Positions 6,853 to 12,574 of a DNA stretch of 13,230 bases are shown piece by piece. Where the stretch lies: NCBI GenBank assembly GCA_903897985.1, contig CAIUDS010000683.1, positions 1 to 13,230 on the forward strand, in the 5' to 3' direction. A model generated the notes under the pieces. That model worked only from the letters and a program-made list of their open reading frames with translations. It ran no database searches and had not been told where the DNA came from. The stretch's first letter is position 1. The number at the start of each line of letters is the position of its first letter. The stretch comes from an uncultured delta proteobacterium (GTDB taxonomy: Bacteria; RBG-13-61-14; DRUE01). The translations under genes and the position numbers were made by a program.

Positions 6853-7883
6853 TGAAGGTTTTGAATTATATCGTCTATTTGATTTTCCGCTCGGCCTGGA
6901 TGTGGACCAAAATCCTGCCCATGGGGCCGGTGTTCTGGCTGGCCGGACAGGCCGGGAAGCTGGCGTATTATGTGGTCCCGGGCCGGAGGAAGATTGCGCT
7001 TAAAAACCTTGAACTCGCGTTCGGCAACAGCAAGACCCCGGAGGAACGGGACCGCATCTGCCGGGAGTCCTTCATCCACCTTTGCTATTCGGGCGCGGAA
7101 TTCTTTTTCATGGACCGGCTTAGCAAAGACTGGAAAAGCCATTCCACCTGGGAGGGCGCCGAGATGATTGACGACTGCATTAAGCGGCGCCAGGCCCATT
7201 TTATTTTCGGCGGGCACCTGGGCGGTTGGATGCTGATCCAATTGGTGGCCAAACGGTTCGATGTGTCCGGCCGCAGGTCCGGCGTGGTGATCCGGCCCCA
7301 GCGCAATCCCTATATTGACCGCTTTATCCATCGTCTGGTCGAACGCGCCGATGGCGTGATGATCAACACCAGGGGCACCGGCAAGCTGATCGAGCAGTTG
7401 ATCCTCGAGGGCAACCTGCTCGGCTTTTACATGGACCAGCAGTCCCGCCGCAAACAGGGCATCCCGGTCGAGTTCTTCGGCATGCCCGCCTACTCCCATG
7501 TGGTCCCCGGATACCTGGCCTGGAAGCACCGGATCCCGATGTTGCCCTTTTGGATCATCCGGGTGAAGCCCGGCCACATGCATATGATCTTCCGATCCCC
7601 GCTCCAATTCTCATACACCGGCGACAAGGAAAAAGACATCCGCGCGGTAACCCAACTGATCGTCTCGGAAGTCGAACGGATCATCCGCGAGAACCCCGAG
7701 CAATGGCTCTGGGCGCACAACCGCTGGAGCCGCACGCTCGCGGACAAGGACAAGGGGCCTGCGCAAAAGGAGAAAGAACCCAAACCGGCCGAGGCCGAAA
7801 ATGGCGCGGAAGCCGTCAAACTGATGGACTCGGAAATCGGAGAGCAGAAGGATGAAGACGCAGCTGAAAGCTCTGGAAGATAA
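6849..7883 (+). CDS. LpxL/HtrB-family lipid A acyltransferase with altered HX4E motif
   Basis: This is a 344-residue late acyltransferase of the LpxL/LpxM (HtrB/MsbB) family, which adds secondary acyl chains to lipid A at the inner membrane. One N-terminal hydrophobic segment is followed by RRKIALKNLELAFG, typical of the family. Conserved blocks are GVVIRPQRNPYIDRFIHRL (R149), FYMDQQSRRKQGIPVEFFG (D196-Q197) and NPEQWLWAHNRWSR. The catalytic HX4(D/E) motif reads HLGGWM (H123 to M128): the histidine is present but the acidic residue is replaced by Met. The codons (CAC CTG GGC GGT TGG ATG) are clear in the sequence. A 45-residue charged tail rich in Lys, Glu and Ala follows the domain. It overlaps lpxK by 4 nt and moxR by 32 nt. 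Activity cannot be assumed given the changed motif; the acyl donor and position are unknown. Confidence 0.88.
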   Translation: MMKVLNYIVYLIFRSAWMWTKILPMGPVFWLAGQAGKLAYYVVPGRRKIALKNLELAFGNSKTPEERDRICRESFIHLCYSGAEFFFMDRLSKDWKSHSTWEGAEMIDDCIKRRQAHFIFGGHLGGWMLIQLVAKRFDVSGRRSGVVIRPQRNPYIDRFIHRLVERADGVMINTRGTGKLIEQLILEGNLLGFYMDQQSRRKQGIPVEFFGMPAYSHVVPGYLAWKHRIPMLPFWIIRVKPGHMHMIFRSPLQFSYTGDKEKDIRAVTQLIVSEVERIIRENPEQWLWAHNRWSRTLADKDKGPAQKEKEPKPAEAENGAEAVKLMDSEIGEQKDEDAAESSGR

Positions 7884-8787
7884 ACTTAACCAGGTCCTGA
7901 TCGGCAAGCGGGATGCCGTGCGCCTGGCCCTGGTCGGGATTTTGGCCCGCGGCCATATCCTGATTGAGGACATCCCCGGTATCGGCAAGACCACCCTGGC
8001 TCATGGACTCGCCCGCCTGATCGCGCTCAACTTCCAGCGCATCCAGTTCACCTCCGACCTGCTCCCCTCCGACATCCTGGGCGTCGCCATCTTTAAGCAG
8101 AGTCGCGAGGAGTTCGAGTTCCGGCCCGGGCCCATCTTCAATTCGCTCGTGCTCGCGGACGAAATCAACCGCGCGAACCCCCGCACCCAGAGCGCTCTGC
8201 TCGAGGCCATGCAGGAGCGCCAGGTTTCCATCGAAGGCAAAACCTATCCGCTGCCCGAGCCTTTTTTCGTGATCGCAACCCAGAACCCGATCGAGCATCA
8301 TGGCACTTTCCCCCTGCCCGATTCCCAACTTGACCGGTTTCTGCTCAGCCTCAACCTCGACTACCCCGCGCCCGATTCCGAACTCGAAATCCTCAAGACC
8401 CGCAGCTACGCCCAGAGCCTTGACCAGCTATCTCCGGTCATCACCCGGGAGGCCCTGCTCGCGCTCCAGCAGGAGGTCGAGAAGGTGGAGGCCAAGGAAG
8501 AGTTGCTCGATTATCTGCTCAAAATCGTCTCGGCCACCCGCAACCATCCGCGGCTCCGGCTCGGCGCTTCTCCCCGCGCATCCCTCGGCCTCAAACAAGC
8601 CGCCAAAGCCTACGCCTTCCTCCTCGGCCGCGATTACCTCGTCCCCGATGACCTCAAGGCCATGTCCATCCCCGTGCTCCGGCACCGCCTGGTCCTCAAA
8701 CAGGACACCCTTGACCCCGACAAAAGAAACCAGCAGTCCGAAATCGTCCTCCATGAAATCCTCGACTCCATCCCCGTGCCGATCTAA
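7852..8787 (+). CDS. MoxR-family AAA+ ATPase
   Basis: This is a 311-residue MoxR-type AAA+ ATPase, a family of chaperone-like ATPases that usually act with DUF58 and von Willebrand A-domain proteins. All elements are visible: Walker A PGIGKTT (42-48), Walker B LVLADEINRA (D103-E104), NPRTQSALLEAMQERQVSIEG, sensor 1 in IATQNP (N145), the E.HG..PLPDSQLDRF block (148-163) and sensor 2 GASPRASLGL (R242). The start at 7852 has GGAGAG (7839-7844) 7 nt upstream and lies inside the end of the acyltransferase gene, so it is probably the last gene of the lipid A transcription unit. No DUF58, transglutaminase or VWA gene follows; instead there is a terminator-like hairpin and an IS remnant. Partner loss or relocation is an inference. 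The substrate is unknown. Confidence 0.94.
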   Translation: MKTQLKALEDKLNQVLIGKRDAVRLALVGILARGHILIEDIPGIGKTTLAHGLARLIALNFQRIQFTSDLLPSDILGVAIFKQSREEFEFRPGPIFNSLVLADEINRANPRTQSALLEAMQERQVSIEGKTYPLPEPFFVIATQNPIEHHGTFPLPDSQLDRFLLSLNLDYPAPDSELEILKTRSYAQSLDQLSPVITREALLALQQEVEKVEAKEELLDYLLKIVSATRNHPRLRLGASPRASLGLKQAAKAYAFLLGRDYLVPDDLKAMSIPVLRHRLVLKQDTLDPDKRNQQSEIVLHEILDSIPVPI

Positions 8788-8801
8788 GCCGCGAAATGCA
8801 A

Positions 8802-8839
8802 GGGCGAGATGGCAACTCGCCCCAATTTAATTTATTTTT
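8802..8839 (+). terminator. Probable intrinsic terminator after moxR
   Basis: GGGCGAG (8802-8808) and CTCGCCC (8816-8822) form a perfect 7-bp stem with a 7-nt loop, followed by a T-rich stretch ending in TTTATTTTT (8831-8839). The T-run is separated from the stem by several A/T bases, so efficiency is uncertain. It lies 14 nt after the moxR stop and would close the bamA-to-moxR cluster. Confidence 0.55.
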
Positions 8840-8873
8840 CACCGCAGACGCAGAGGACGCAGAGAATTAAATT
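8824..8873. repeat. AT-armed short intergenic repeat with CACCGCAG...CGCAGAG core
   Basis: A perfect 9-bp inverted repeat, AATTTAATT (8824-8832) and AATTAAATT (8865-8873), flanks a core at about 8840-8864 that reads CACCGCAGACGCAG then AGGACGCAGAG. The core has an internal period, with the CGCAGA/CGCAGAG word repeated. From memory, very similar 'caccgcagag...cgcagag' strings are scattered between genes in many environmental bacterial genomes; I could not check this. It overlaps the T-rich tail of the moxR terminator. Confidence 0.5.
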
Positions 8874-8896
8874 TTTATTTATTCCGAAAAGCTAAA

Positions 8897-8930
8897 AGTC
8901 AAGGTCTGACCCGAATGGCGCTAAGTTAAG
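8897..8930. mobile_element. Possible terminal sequence of the IS4-family remnant
   Basis: The stretch containing AGTCAAGGTCTGACCC and GAATGGCGCTAAGTTAAG lies immediately outside, and overlaps, the stop codon of the transposase remnant, where an IS terminal inverted repeat is expected. No inverted partner is seen near 9370-9440, in line with loss of the other end. Exact boundaries and any target-site duplication cannot be set from one end. Confidence 0.35.
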
Positions 8931-9370
8931 CCTGTTGTCGTTTGCCCCGATGGGATAATTCTTGGAACTGATGCCGGGGTTTGGTTAAGAGTTGATAAGG
9001 CTTGGCGCGGCGCTTTTTGGCGCGAGGCTCTCTTCGGCCTGGTCGGAGCGGGACCCGGTCGCGGGCAAGGTAATACAGGAGCTCGCCATAGATTTGCCCG
9101 TGCCGCGCATCGGTCAGATGTTCCTGGGCCAAAACCGGCGCCCAATATCTCAGCGCGCTCACCGCTCCTTGGAAGCTCATCCGCTCCAGGATCGCCCCCT
9201 CGCCCAGGGCCGCCTCCAGCATCAGCGCCCGCACCAGGTTGCAAGCGATCACCCTCATCGCCAATTCTTTTTCCACCAGTTCCGGCGTCTTGCAGCTCAA
9301 AATGTCCATCCCCATCGTCACTTTAATCTCACACAGGTAAAGCTCCGCGGCCCATCGCCTCCGCCGGGTA
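8926..9370 (-). pseudogene. IS4-family transposase, C-terminal fragment (5' truncated)
   Basis: About 145 residues of a DDE transposase remain. The segment RRRRWAAELYLCEIKVTMGMDILSCKTPELVEKELAMRVIACNLVRALM matches the conserved C-terminal catalytic block of IS4-family enzymes in the form R-x3-E-x6-K, with the catalytic Glu in WAAEL. Downstream parts, MSFQGAVSALRYWAPVL and EPRAKKRRAKPYQLLTKPRH, also fit. Everything before this block, including the two catalytic Asp residues, is missing, and the canonical Tyr before the Arg is replaced, so homology stops at about 9370. The frame runs on upstream to 9435 only by chance, into the promoter region of the next gene. It is not functional. The break shows a deletion or recombination that removed the transposase front and possibly genes next to moxR. 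Confidence 0.8.
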
Positions 9371-9390
9371 ATCGTTTTCGCGGCCGGCCC

Positions 9391-9418
9391 TTGGACCGCG
9401 CCCGCGATTGGATATAAT
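9391..9418 (+). promoter_or_regulatory. sigma70-type promoter for the GT-C glycosyltransferase gene
   Basis: TTGGAC (9391-9396) and a perfect TATAAT (9413-9418) are separated by 16 nt. Expected initiation near 9425 leaves a leader of about 20 nt containing AGAGG (9428-9432) before the ATG at 9444. This is the best full promoter match I see in the window. It lies just outside the transposase remnant. Confidence 0.65.
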
Positions 9419-9443
9419 AGATGGACAAGAGGCAAGATATCGG

Positions 9444-11039
9444 ATGATCAGGGACCGCTGGTTCTGGTGCTCATTTTTTCTTGGAGGGTTTGTGCTTTCC
9501 CTTACCCTCTGGTTCGATTTTTCGATGGACCAGTCCATTTGCCAGTATATCGCCTGGGTCTGGAAAGAATATCATCTGCCTCCCTATGTCGGCGCCTGGG
9601 ACCATACTTACCTCGGCATCTTACTGGTCCACCGGGTGGCGGAGGAGCTTTTCGGGGAGAGCATCGCCGGGTTCCGGGCTTTTGATTTCCTGGTCCAGTT
9701 GAGCTGCCTGCCGCTAGTCTATGCTTTCGGCAAGAAACTCGCCGGCTCGGCTCTGAGCGGGTTTCTGGCCGCTATTTTTTTCAGCGTCCATTACTATAGC
9801 CTCGGCCCGCGGCAGGTGGGGGTGCGGGAGACTTTTATTTTCTGGCTCTTGATGCTGGCCCTGGCAGCCGGTCTGGCCCTCGAGTCCAGGCCCAGGCTCA
9901 GGGCCGCGCTGGCCGGACTGGCCCTCGGTATGATTTTTCAGCTCAAGCCCTTTTACGACCTTTGCTGGCCGGTCTTCGGGGCCTGGTTCTGGATTGACGG
10001 TTTCCGGGACCGGCCGCGGAAGGTCTGGTTCGAACTCCTGATTTTCTCCCTGGCCTGCCTGGTCCCCTCCCTGCTGGTCTTGTGCTATTACTGGCGGCTG
10101 GGACTGCTGCTCGAGCTTTACCGCGCCACCATCTGGTATAATTTCGCGGTCTACTCCGCGTGGGCCCCGGGGCAGTTAAGCAAGTGGATGCTCTTCAAGT
10201 CCCTCGCCGCCGGCATCTTCCATAAGAGCCCGTTCATACTGGTCTCCGGCGTCTTGGCCATGGCCGTCTTATCCCGCGTCCATGCCCCGCAGGCGAAAAA
10301 ACTTTATTGGGCGCTAATCGTCCTGACTTGGGTCTGTCTGGCGGCTTTTCTGATCCAGGGAAAATTCATTGACTACCAATTGGTCGCCTGGTGGGAGTTT
10401 CTCGCCGTCTTCGCCGGGGCCGGCTATGGATATCTCGGGTCCCGGCTCGCCGGCCTCACCCGGGGCGCCCGCGCCGACCTGATCAAACTCGCGGCGGGGC
10501 TGGCCGCAATCGGACTGCTCATCAAGATTAATGTCAGCGAAGACTATCTCAAATTTTCCTATCGGTTCGCCTATCGGGGTTTTACCTCCGCGTACCTGGG
10601 CTCGAACGGAACCCACCTGGACGCCCACCAGGCCGCCAATTCGCATCTGGCCGTCCAATTCCTGGCGCCGCGCCTGCAGCCGGGAGACCAGGTCGAGGTG
10701 TTGAGTCCGTATCCCTTGATCCCGCTCCTGCTCAAGAAGAAGCTGCCTTCCCGCTTTTGCAATGTCCATCATCTGCTGTTCCTGCCCCGGCAGGGCCAGC
10801 CGCCGCCCCTGCTCCGGCAATGGATTTCGGAATACCAATCGGATGTGATCAAGGCCAACCCCAGATATTTTGTCATCTGCGACCTATTCGGGCGAAGCCC
10901 GTTTTTCAACTCCACCGCCATTGACCTCAAGGACGGCCTCCGGACCACTTTCCCGGAGCTGAATGCATTCTTTACCAGCAACTACCGGTTCGTCACCCAG
11001 TTCGGAAAGGTGGAAATCTACGAAAGGGTTTCCCCTTGA
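9444..11039 (+). CDS. GT-C-fold membrane glycosyltransferase (GT39/PMT_2/ArnT-like)
   Basis: This is a 531-residue polytopic inner-membrane protein with about ten hydrophobic segments, then a roughly 130-residue mostly soluble C-terminal part. The first loop after TM1 has the GT-C signature layout: FDFSMDQSICQYIAWVWKEYHLPPYVGAWDH, with acidic D29 as catalytic candidate and the 'PY...WD' pattern near residue 48. HYYSLGPRQVGVRETFIFWLL (about 117-136) fits the next conserved block. These features place it with PMT_2/ArnT-like enzymes, which use polyprenyl-phosphate sugars to glycosylate lipids or proteins in the periplasm; donor and acceptor are unknown. I choose ATG 9444 over a TTG at 9408 because the latter lies upstream of the -10 box. 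It has its own promoter and a terminator about 160 nt downstream, so it is probably monocistronic. A role in modifying LPS is only suggested by the neighbours. Confidence 0.8.
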   Translation: MIRDRWFWCSFFLGGFVLSLTLWFDFSMDQSICQYIAWVWKEYHLPPYVGAWDHTYLGILLVHRVAEELFGESIAGFRAFDFLVQLSCLPLVYAFGKKLAGSALSGFLAAIFFSVHYYSLGPRQVGVRETFIFWLLMLALAAGLALESRPRLRAALAGLALGMIFQLKPFYDLCWPVFGAWFWIDGFRDRPRKVWFELLIFSLACLVPSLLVLCYYWRLGLLLELYRATIWYNFAVYSAWAPGQLSKWMLFKSLAAGIFHKSPFILVSGVLAMAVLSRVHAPQAKKLYWALIVLTWVCLAAFLIQGKFIDYQLVAWWEFLAVFAGAGYGYLGSRLAGLTRGARADLIKLAAGLAAIGLLIKINVSEDYLKFSYRFAYRGFTSAYLGSNGTHLDAHQAANSHLAVQFLAPRLQPGDQVEVLSPYPLIPLLLKKKLPSRFCNVHHLLFLPRQGQPPPLLRQWISEYQSDVIKANPRYFVICDLFGRSPFFNSTAIDLKDGLRTTFPELNAFFTSNYRFVTQFGKVEIYERVSP

Positions 11040-11114
11040 CCGGCGCCGCCGGACCAATCCGGAATTAACTTTTCCACGGTCATCGCCGCCAGATCCGCGA
11101 GCCCGCTCGGGCGC

Positions 11115-11180
11115 GGCCAAAGGCCGGGTGAATTCACCAACTTAACCAGCTTCACCGATTTGACCAATTTTACCAGGAAC
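11115..11180. repeat. 9-nt-unit repeat array (copy B)
   Basis: Five consecutive 9-nt units, ACCAACTTA, ACCAGCTTC, ACCGATTTG, ACCAATTTT, ACCAGGAAC (11136-11180), match copy A (2855-2899) unit by unit and in the same order. The opposite arm is reduced to one unit, visible in the palindrome GGTGAATTCACC (11127-11138). As in copy A, a GC-rich hairpin with an A-rich loop precedes the units (GGCC-AAA-GGCC, 11115-11125). Two copies more than 8 kb apart show a dispersed element rather than chance. Confidence 0.72.
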
Positions 11181-11192
11181 GAGGGCATGGGT

Positions 11193-11212
11193 AACCCGCA
11201 TTTGCGGGTTTT
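11193..11212 (+). terminator. Intrinsic terminator of the glycosyltransferase gene
   Basis: AACCCGC (11193-11199), loop ATTT and GCGGGTT (11204-11210) form a perfect 7-bp stem running into TTTT (11209-11212). The T-run is short, so termination may be partial. It sits about 155 nt after the stop codon and just after repeat copy B. Confidence 0.6.
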
Positions 11213-11368
11213 CAGGATCGGGCCAGGCGAAAAGGATCAGGGACGCTGTTAGCAGTCTCAACCCAGGATCGGTTAACTTCTGGTCTGGCAGAAGCAAAAA
11301 ATTTTTGGCTTTTTGACAACGGGGTGGGTTTGACGGGAGTGGTGTATTTAAAGCATTTTAAGGTCGCG

Positions 11369-11412
11369 GGACAGGAATGTCCCGCCGCACGGACAGGAAT
11401 GTCCCGCCGCAC
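11369..11412. repeat. Perfect tandem duplication of a 22-nt hairpin unit
   Basis: Two identical, adjacent 22-nt units occupy 11369-11390 and 11391-11412. Each contains GGACAGGAATGTCC, able to form a 5-bp stem with a GGAA loop, followed by CGCCGCAC; the first is extended to GGGACA...TGTCCC by the base before it. They lie about 45 nt beyond the stop codon of the - strand nucleotidyltransferase gene, so may act on its 3' end, but no T-run follows. Confidence 0.8.
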
Positions 11413-11456
11413 TGATGCCTGCGGCCCCGAGAAGAATGTCTGCGGCGAGAATCGGG

Positions 11457-12431
11457 CTAGAAGTCTTTGGGCAGCGGGTATTTGCCTTCCAGGATTTGGG
11501 TCTGGATTTCTTTCCAGCGGTCGTAGGTCTGCTCGAACACGGCCAGGTCTTCCTCGGAGTCGGCGTCCAAAGTGGTTCCGGGTCCGATGGTTTCCTGGGC
11601 GGTGAAGCGGGTCTGCATGATGGGCTGGACATAATCGAGCACCTTCTGGAGGGTGATATGTTTTCGGGCCCAGTCGCGGAGCTTGCGGTGGTCACGGAGG
11701 TCCGCGGACTTGGCGGTCTGGAGCCACATGAAATACCAGAGCCCGCGCGGGCCGATGCCGAGGCTGAGGATGTATCTAAGCGAGCCGAAGATGTTGCGCC
11801 ACTGTTTCTGGTAGCGGAAGCTGTAAATCATGGGGATAATTTCTTCCATGACGAAGCCGAGTTGGAGGGGCCGGAGCAGGAAAACATTGGCGTGGCGGAT
11901 GATCTGGTCGCGGAAGCAGAAGTAAGCGAAGGAGAAACCAGGCTGATGGTCGCGGTGGAGGAAGGGGAGGAGCAGTTCTTTGCGGGTGACGCCGAAGATG
12001 AGGTCGTAGTCGGGGATGGGGGATTGTCGGATAAAAGCGTCAATCTCGGCCGGTTCGAGCATGGGCATGTCGCAGGTGGTTGCGAGCACGACCTTGTCGG
12101 CCTCGGGCAAATGGGACAAGGTCTTGTAGTCGGCGCCGCGCTCGTATTCGGGGAAGGTGTGGAGCGCCCCGAACCAGAGGTTCTGGAAAATGGTTTCGCC
12201 CTGGTCAATGTAGCTTACCGGCTTGGAGTATTGGAATTCGAAGAGCAGCTTTCGGATGCGGTCCTTCGGACCCGCGATATGGATGCTTCGGATTTCCTCG
12301 GCGCGGTCGAGGGCGGAGAGGACATAGGAAAGCAAGGGCTTGCCCCGGAGCATCAGGAAAGCCTTGTTTCCTCCATAGAGAAGCCGCGCGCCCTTGCGGT
12401 CGCCGGCCAAAACCAATGCGTCAATTCCCAT
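11457..12431 (-). CDS. MobA-like nucleotidyltransferase domain protein with long C-terminal extension
   Basis: This is a 324-residue protein with a glycosyltransferase-A-type nucleotidyltransferase N-terminus. It shows ALVLAGDRKGARLLYGGNKAFLMLRGKPLLSYVLSAL (residues 5-41), the nucleotide-binding start with conserved K23, and VVLATTCDMPMLEP (D121 of the 'DMP' metal-binding motif). TTLDADSEEDLAVFE (about 286-300) resembles the closing 'D.DTPEDL' motif of MobA-type enzymes. Between them lies an unusual 150-residue section with an aromatic, partly hydrophobic stretch (about 195-240). MobA itself is near 200 residues, so this is not standard MobA; the sugar- or cofactor-phosphate substrate is unknown. 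GAGGGG lies 8 nt before the ATG, and a probable promoter lies within 55 nt upstream. A long open frame on the opposite strand is a shadow. Confidence 0.75.
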   Translation of the reverse strand: MGIDALVLAGDRKGARLLYGGNKAFLMLRGKPLLSYVLSALDRAEEIRSIHIAGPKDRIRKLLFEFQYSKPVSYIDQGETIFQNLWFGALHTFPEYERGADYKTLSHLPEADKVVLATTCDMPMLEPAEIDAFIRQSPIPDYDLIFGVTRKELLLPFLHRDHQPGFSFAYFCFRDQIIRHANVFLLRPLQLGFVMEEIIPMIYSFRYQKQWRNIFGSLRYILSLGIGPRGLWYFMWLQTAKSADLRDHRKLRDWARKHITLQKVLDYVQPIMQTRFTAQETIGPGTTLDADSEEDLAVFEQTYDRWKEIQTQILEGKYPLPKDF

Positions 12432-12453
12432 CAGCCAAACCCCTCACCAGAAA

Positions 12454-12482
12454 ATCCTAGCAAATAAACTTAAGCAAGGCAA
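12454..12482 (-). promoter_or_regulatory. Probable promoter of the nucleotidyltransferase gene
   Basis: Reading the - strand, TTGCCT (12482-12477) and TAGGAT (12459-12454) are separated by exactly 17 nt. Each box matches 4 of 6 consensus positions. Initiation near 12447 would leave a short leader containing the GAGGGG ribosome site (12445-12440). It lies downstream of the etfA terminator, fitting a separate unit. Confidence 0.45.
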
Positions 12483-12500
12483 CAGTTCGCCTCGCCATAG

Positions 12501-12523
12501 CAGATTACAAAATACAGATTACA
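12501..12523. repeat. Short direct repeat CAGATTACA x2
   Basis: CAGATTACA occurs at 12501-12509 and again at 12515-12523, separated by AAATA. It lies between the etfA terminator and the promoter of the nucleotidyltransferase gene. It may be a slipped duplication; no function is evident. Confidence 0.5.
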
Positions 12524-12524
12524 G

Positions 12525-12561
12525 AAAAAAGGGGCGGGCCCTGCAAAACAGAGCCCGCCCC
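12525..12561 (-). terminator. Strong intrinsic terminator of etfA
   Basis: On the - strand, GGGGCGGGCTCTG and CAGGGCCCGCCCC pair around a short T-rich loop, with one mismatch inside a stem of about 13 positions, and run straight into TTTTTT (12530-12525). It begins 13 nt beyond the etfA stop codon. It is a textbook rho-independent terminator and the clearest in the window. Confidence 0.9.
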
Positions 12562-12574
12562 TGCTGGTCTGAAT

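Larger units (their letters stand above)
11040..11456. other. Non-coding interval between convergent gene blocks
   Basis: This 417-nt gap separates the + strand glycosyltransferase from the - strand nucleotidyltransferase, whose stop codons face each other. No convincing gene is seen. It holds a GC-rich hairpin (GGCC-AAA-GGCC, 11115-11125), the second copy of the 9-nt-unit repeat, a + strand terminator, an A/T-rich stretch near 11297-11320 and a perfect 22-nt tandem duplication. Each is listed separately where supported. Confidence 0.7.

Noticed and set aside
9371..9435. Extension of the transposase frame to a start at 9435.
   Set aside because: These residues do not resemble an IS4 transposase and cover the promoter of the opposite gene; the frame is open by chance past the break.
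9408..9443. Upstream TTG start for the glycosyltransferase gene.
   Set aside because: It lies upstream of the TATAAT box, so would not be on the transcript; ATG 9444 has a ribosome site and leads directly into TM1.
11020..11137. - strand stretch of about 38 codons with plausible protein-like composition (ADLAAMTVEKLIPDW).
   Set aside because: It has no clear start, overlaps the end of the glycosyltransferase gene and repeat copy B, and I recognise no family; chance or a very old remnant cannot be separated.
11136..11180. CRISPR-like reading of the 9-nt repeat arrays.
   Set aside because: Units are 9 nt, contiguous and degenerate, with no spacers and no cas genes nearby.
11297..11336. TTGACA and TTGACG words as possible promoters in the 11040-11456 gap.
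   Set aside because: No acceptable -10 box lies at 16-18 nt and no + strand gene follows.
11415..12467. 350-codon + strand open frame opposite the nucleotidyltransferase.
   Set aside because: The - strand product has coherent nucleotidyltransferase motifs, a ribosome site and a promoter; the + strand product shows low-complexity Glu/Val/Gly-rich sequence typical of antisense shadows.
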